From NCBI RefSeq assembly GCF_046592965.1, contig NZ_JBISBV010000001.1, positions 744,001 to 808,000 on the forward strand: 64,000 bases of DNA. The letters run 5' to 3'. Below, piece by piece: positions 63,721-64,000 of this stretch (position 1 is its first letter; each line of letters begins with the position of its first letter). The notes beneath the pieces are model-generated. The model did not search any database. It saw only the letters and a program-made list of their open reading frames with translations, and was not told where the DNA came from. Both the position numbers and the translations under genes were made by a program. Origin of the DNA: Marivita sp046592965 (lineage in GTDB: Bacteria > Pseudomonadota > Alphaproteobacteria > Rhodobacterales > Rhodobacteraceae).

Positions 63721-63859
63721 CTGCCAAGCTCCTGTAGCCGCGCAATCTGCGGCGGAATTGTCGAGGGCCGGTGTCTGGCGGCCCACCTGCGACGGCGCGT
63801 CGAAGGTATCCGGGTCTTAGCATGAGGCTTCTGAAACTGAACAGGTCGCAAACGCGCAG

Positions 63860-63891
63860 TTAGCGCAACCAGGTCGGGTTTAGCGCAACCA
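63860..63891. promoter_or_regulatory. Direct repeats TTAGCGCAACCA upstream of pckA
   Basis: TTAGCGCAACCA at 63860-63871 and again at 63880-63891, 20 bp apart (about two helical turns), 140 bp upstream of pckA. Related half-words (GTCGCAA, CGCGCAG) precede them. Tandem direct repeats suit a response regulator; in rhizobia ChvI controls pckA, but no identity can be claimed here. Confidence 0.5.
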
Positions 63892-63972
63892 CGGCAGCGC
63901 TTCGCTGATGCTTGTGATGCAAATTAGTCATCCGTAAGGACTTTTCGGCCTCAATAGGCAGGAGGTGAGCAA

Positions 63973-64000
63973 GTGATTCGCAGAATTGAATTGGCGCACC
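63973..64000 (+). CDS. Possible start of a plus-strand gene cut by the window edge
   Basis: A GTG at 63973 follows AGGAGGT with a 6-base gap and stays open to the edge (nine codons, beginning VIRRIELAH). The ribosome site is strong, but nine residues are too few to identify the protein. In many alphaproteobacteria the gene divergent from pckA is the response regulator chvI, so that is what I would look for. Confidence 0.35.

Overview
The window reads as chromosomal DNA of a marine Rhodobacteraceae (Roseobacter-group alphaproteobacterium). The basis is the high-GC codon use, the gene order around the TCA-cycle genes (lpd-MAPEG-sucB-sucA-sucD-sucC, mdh, mcl2-nnrU-mch, sdhCDAB), the presence of the ethylmalonyl-CoA pathway, and a LuxR/LuxI quorum-sensing locus preceded by a CtrA-type site. 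This is placement by family recognition, not by a database search. I saw no tRNA, rRNA, insertion sequence, prophage or CRISPR array.

Layout. 1-4.2 kb: an RND efflux pump (permease running off the left edge, adaptor). 4.4-8.1 kb: a sitABCD manganese ABC importer behind a perfect Mur/Fur-like palindrome. 8.1-15.4 kb: phosphoglucomutase, a GNAT acetyltransferase, a taurine-pyruvate-type aminotransferase, a zinc-ribbon membrane protein, ftsE-ftsX and a plsC-like acyltransferase. 15.7-27.8 kb, mostly minus strand: 2-oxoglutarate dehydrogenase (sucA, sucB with two lipoyl domains, lpd), succinyl-CoA synthetase (sucCD, with a REP-like element between the genes) and malate dehydrogenase. 28.6-35.2 kb, plus strand: mcl2, nnrU, a DUF1737 gene, mesaconyl-CoA hydratase and sdhCDAB with a small lipoprotein gene inserted between sdhA and sdhB. 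35.2-39.8 kb: a ZIP-like transporter, an ornithine-decarboxylase-type gene with a structured leader, a DUF1989 protein, deoD and an H-NS-like protein. 40.0-45.1 kb: ethylmalonyl-CoA mutase, a PlsB-like acyltransferase and crotonyl-CoA carboxylase/reductase. 45.2-46.9 kb: the quorum-sensing locus, in which luxR carries an in-frame stop while luxI looks intact. 47-57 kb: a RecD-like helicase, a CurA-like reductase, rpe, a hydroxyacid reductase and the cell-shape operon mreBCD-mrdA-rodA. 57-64 kb: a dimethylglycine-dehydrogenase-like gene, an AhpD-like protein, methylsuccinyl-CoA dehydrogenase and PEP carboxykinase.

How the genes work together. Five dedicated ethylmalonyl-CoA pathway enzymes (Ccr, Ecm, Mcd, Mch, Mcl2) lie in the same 34 kb as most of the second half of the TCA cycle (OGDH, SucCD, SDH, MDH) plus PckA. 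This is a near-complete acetate/C2 assimilation and anaplerosis region. The regulatory DNA is the most interesting part. Upstream of both sucC and sdhC there is a pair of TGTGATCACA palindromes with the same 21-bp repeat spacing and nearly the same distance (about 115 bp) to the start codon, which points to one dedicated TCA-cycle regulator. ccr and mcl2 share a different upstream word (TTCTGCAYTGCGGCACA). The other notable signals are the broken luxR next to an intact luxI, RNA hairpins that enclose the start regions of luxI and of the decarboxylase gene, and the REP-like element in sucCD.
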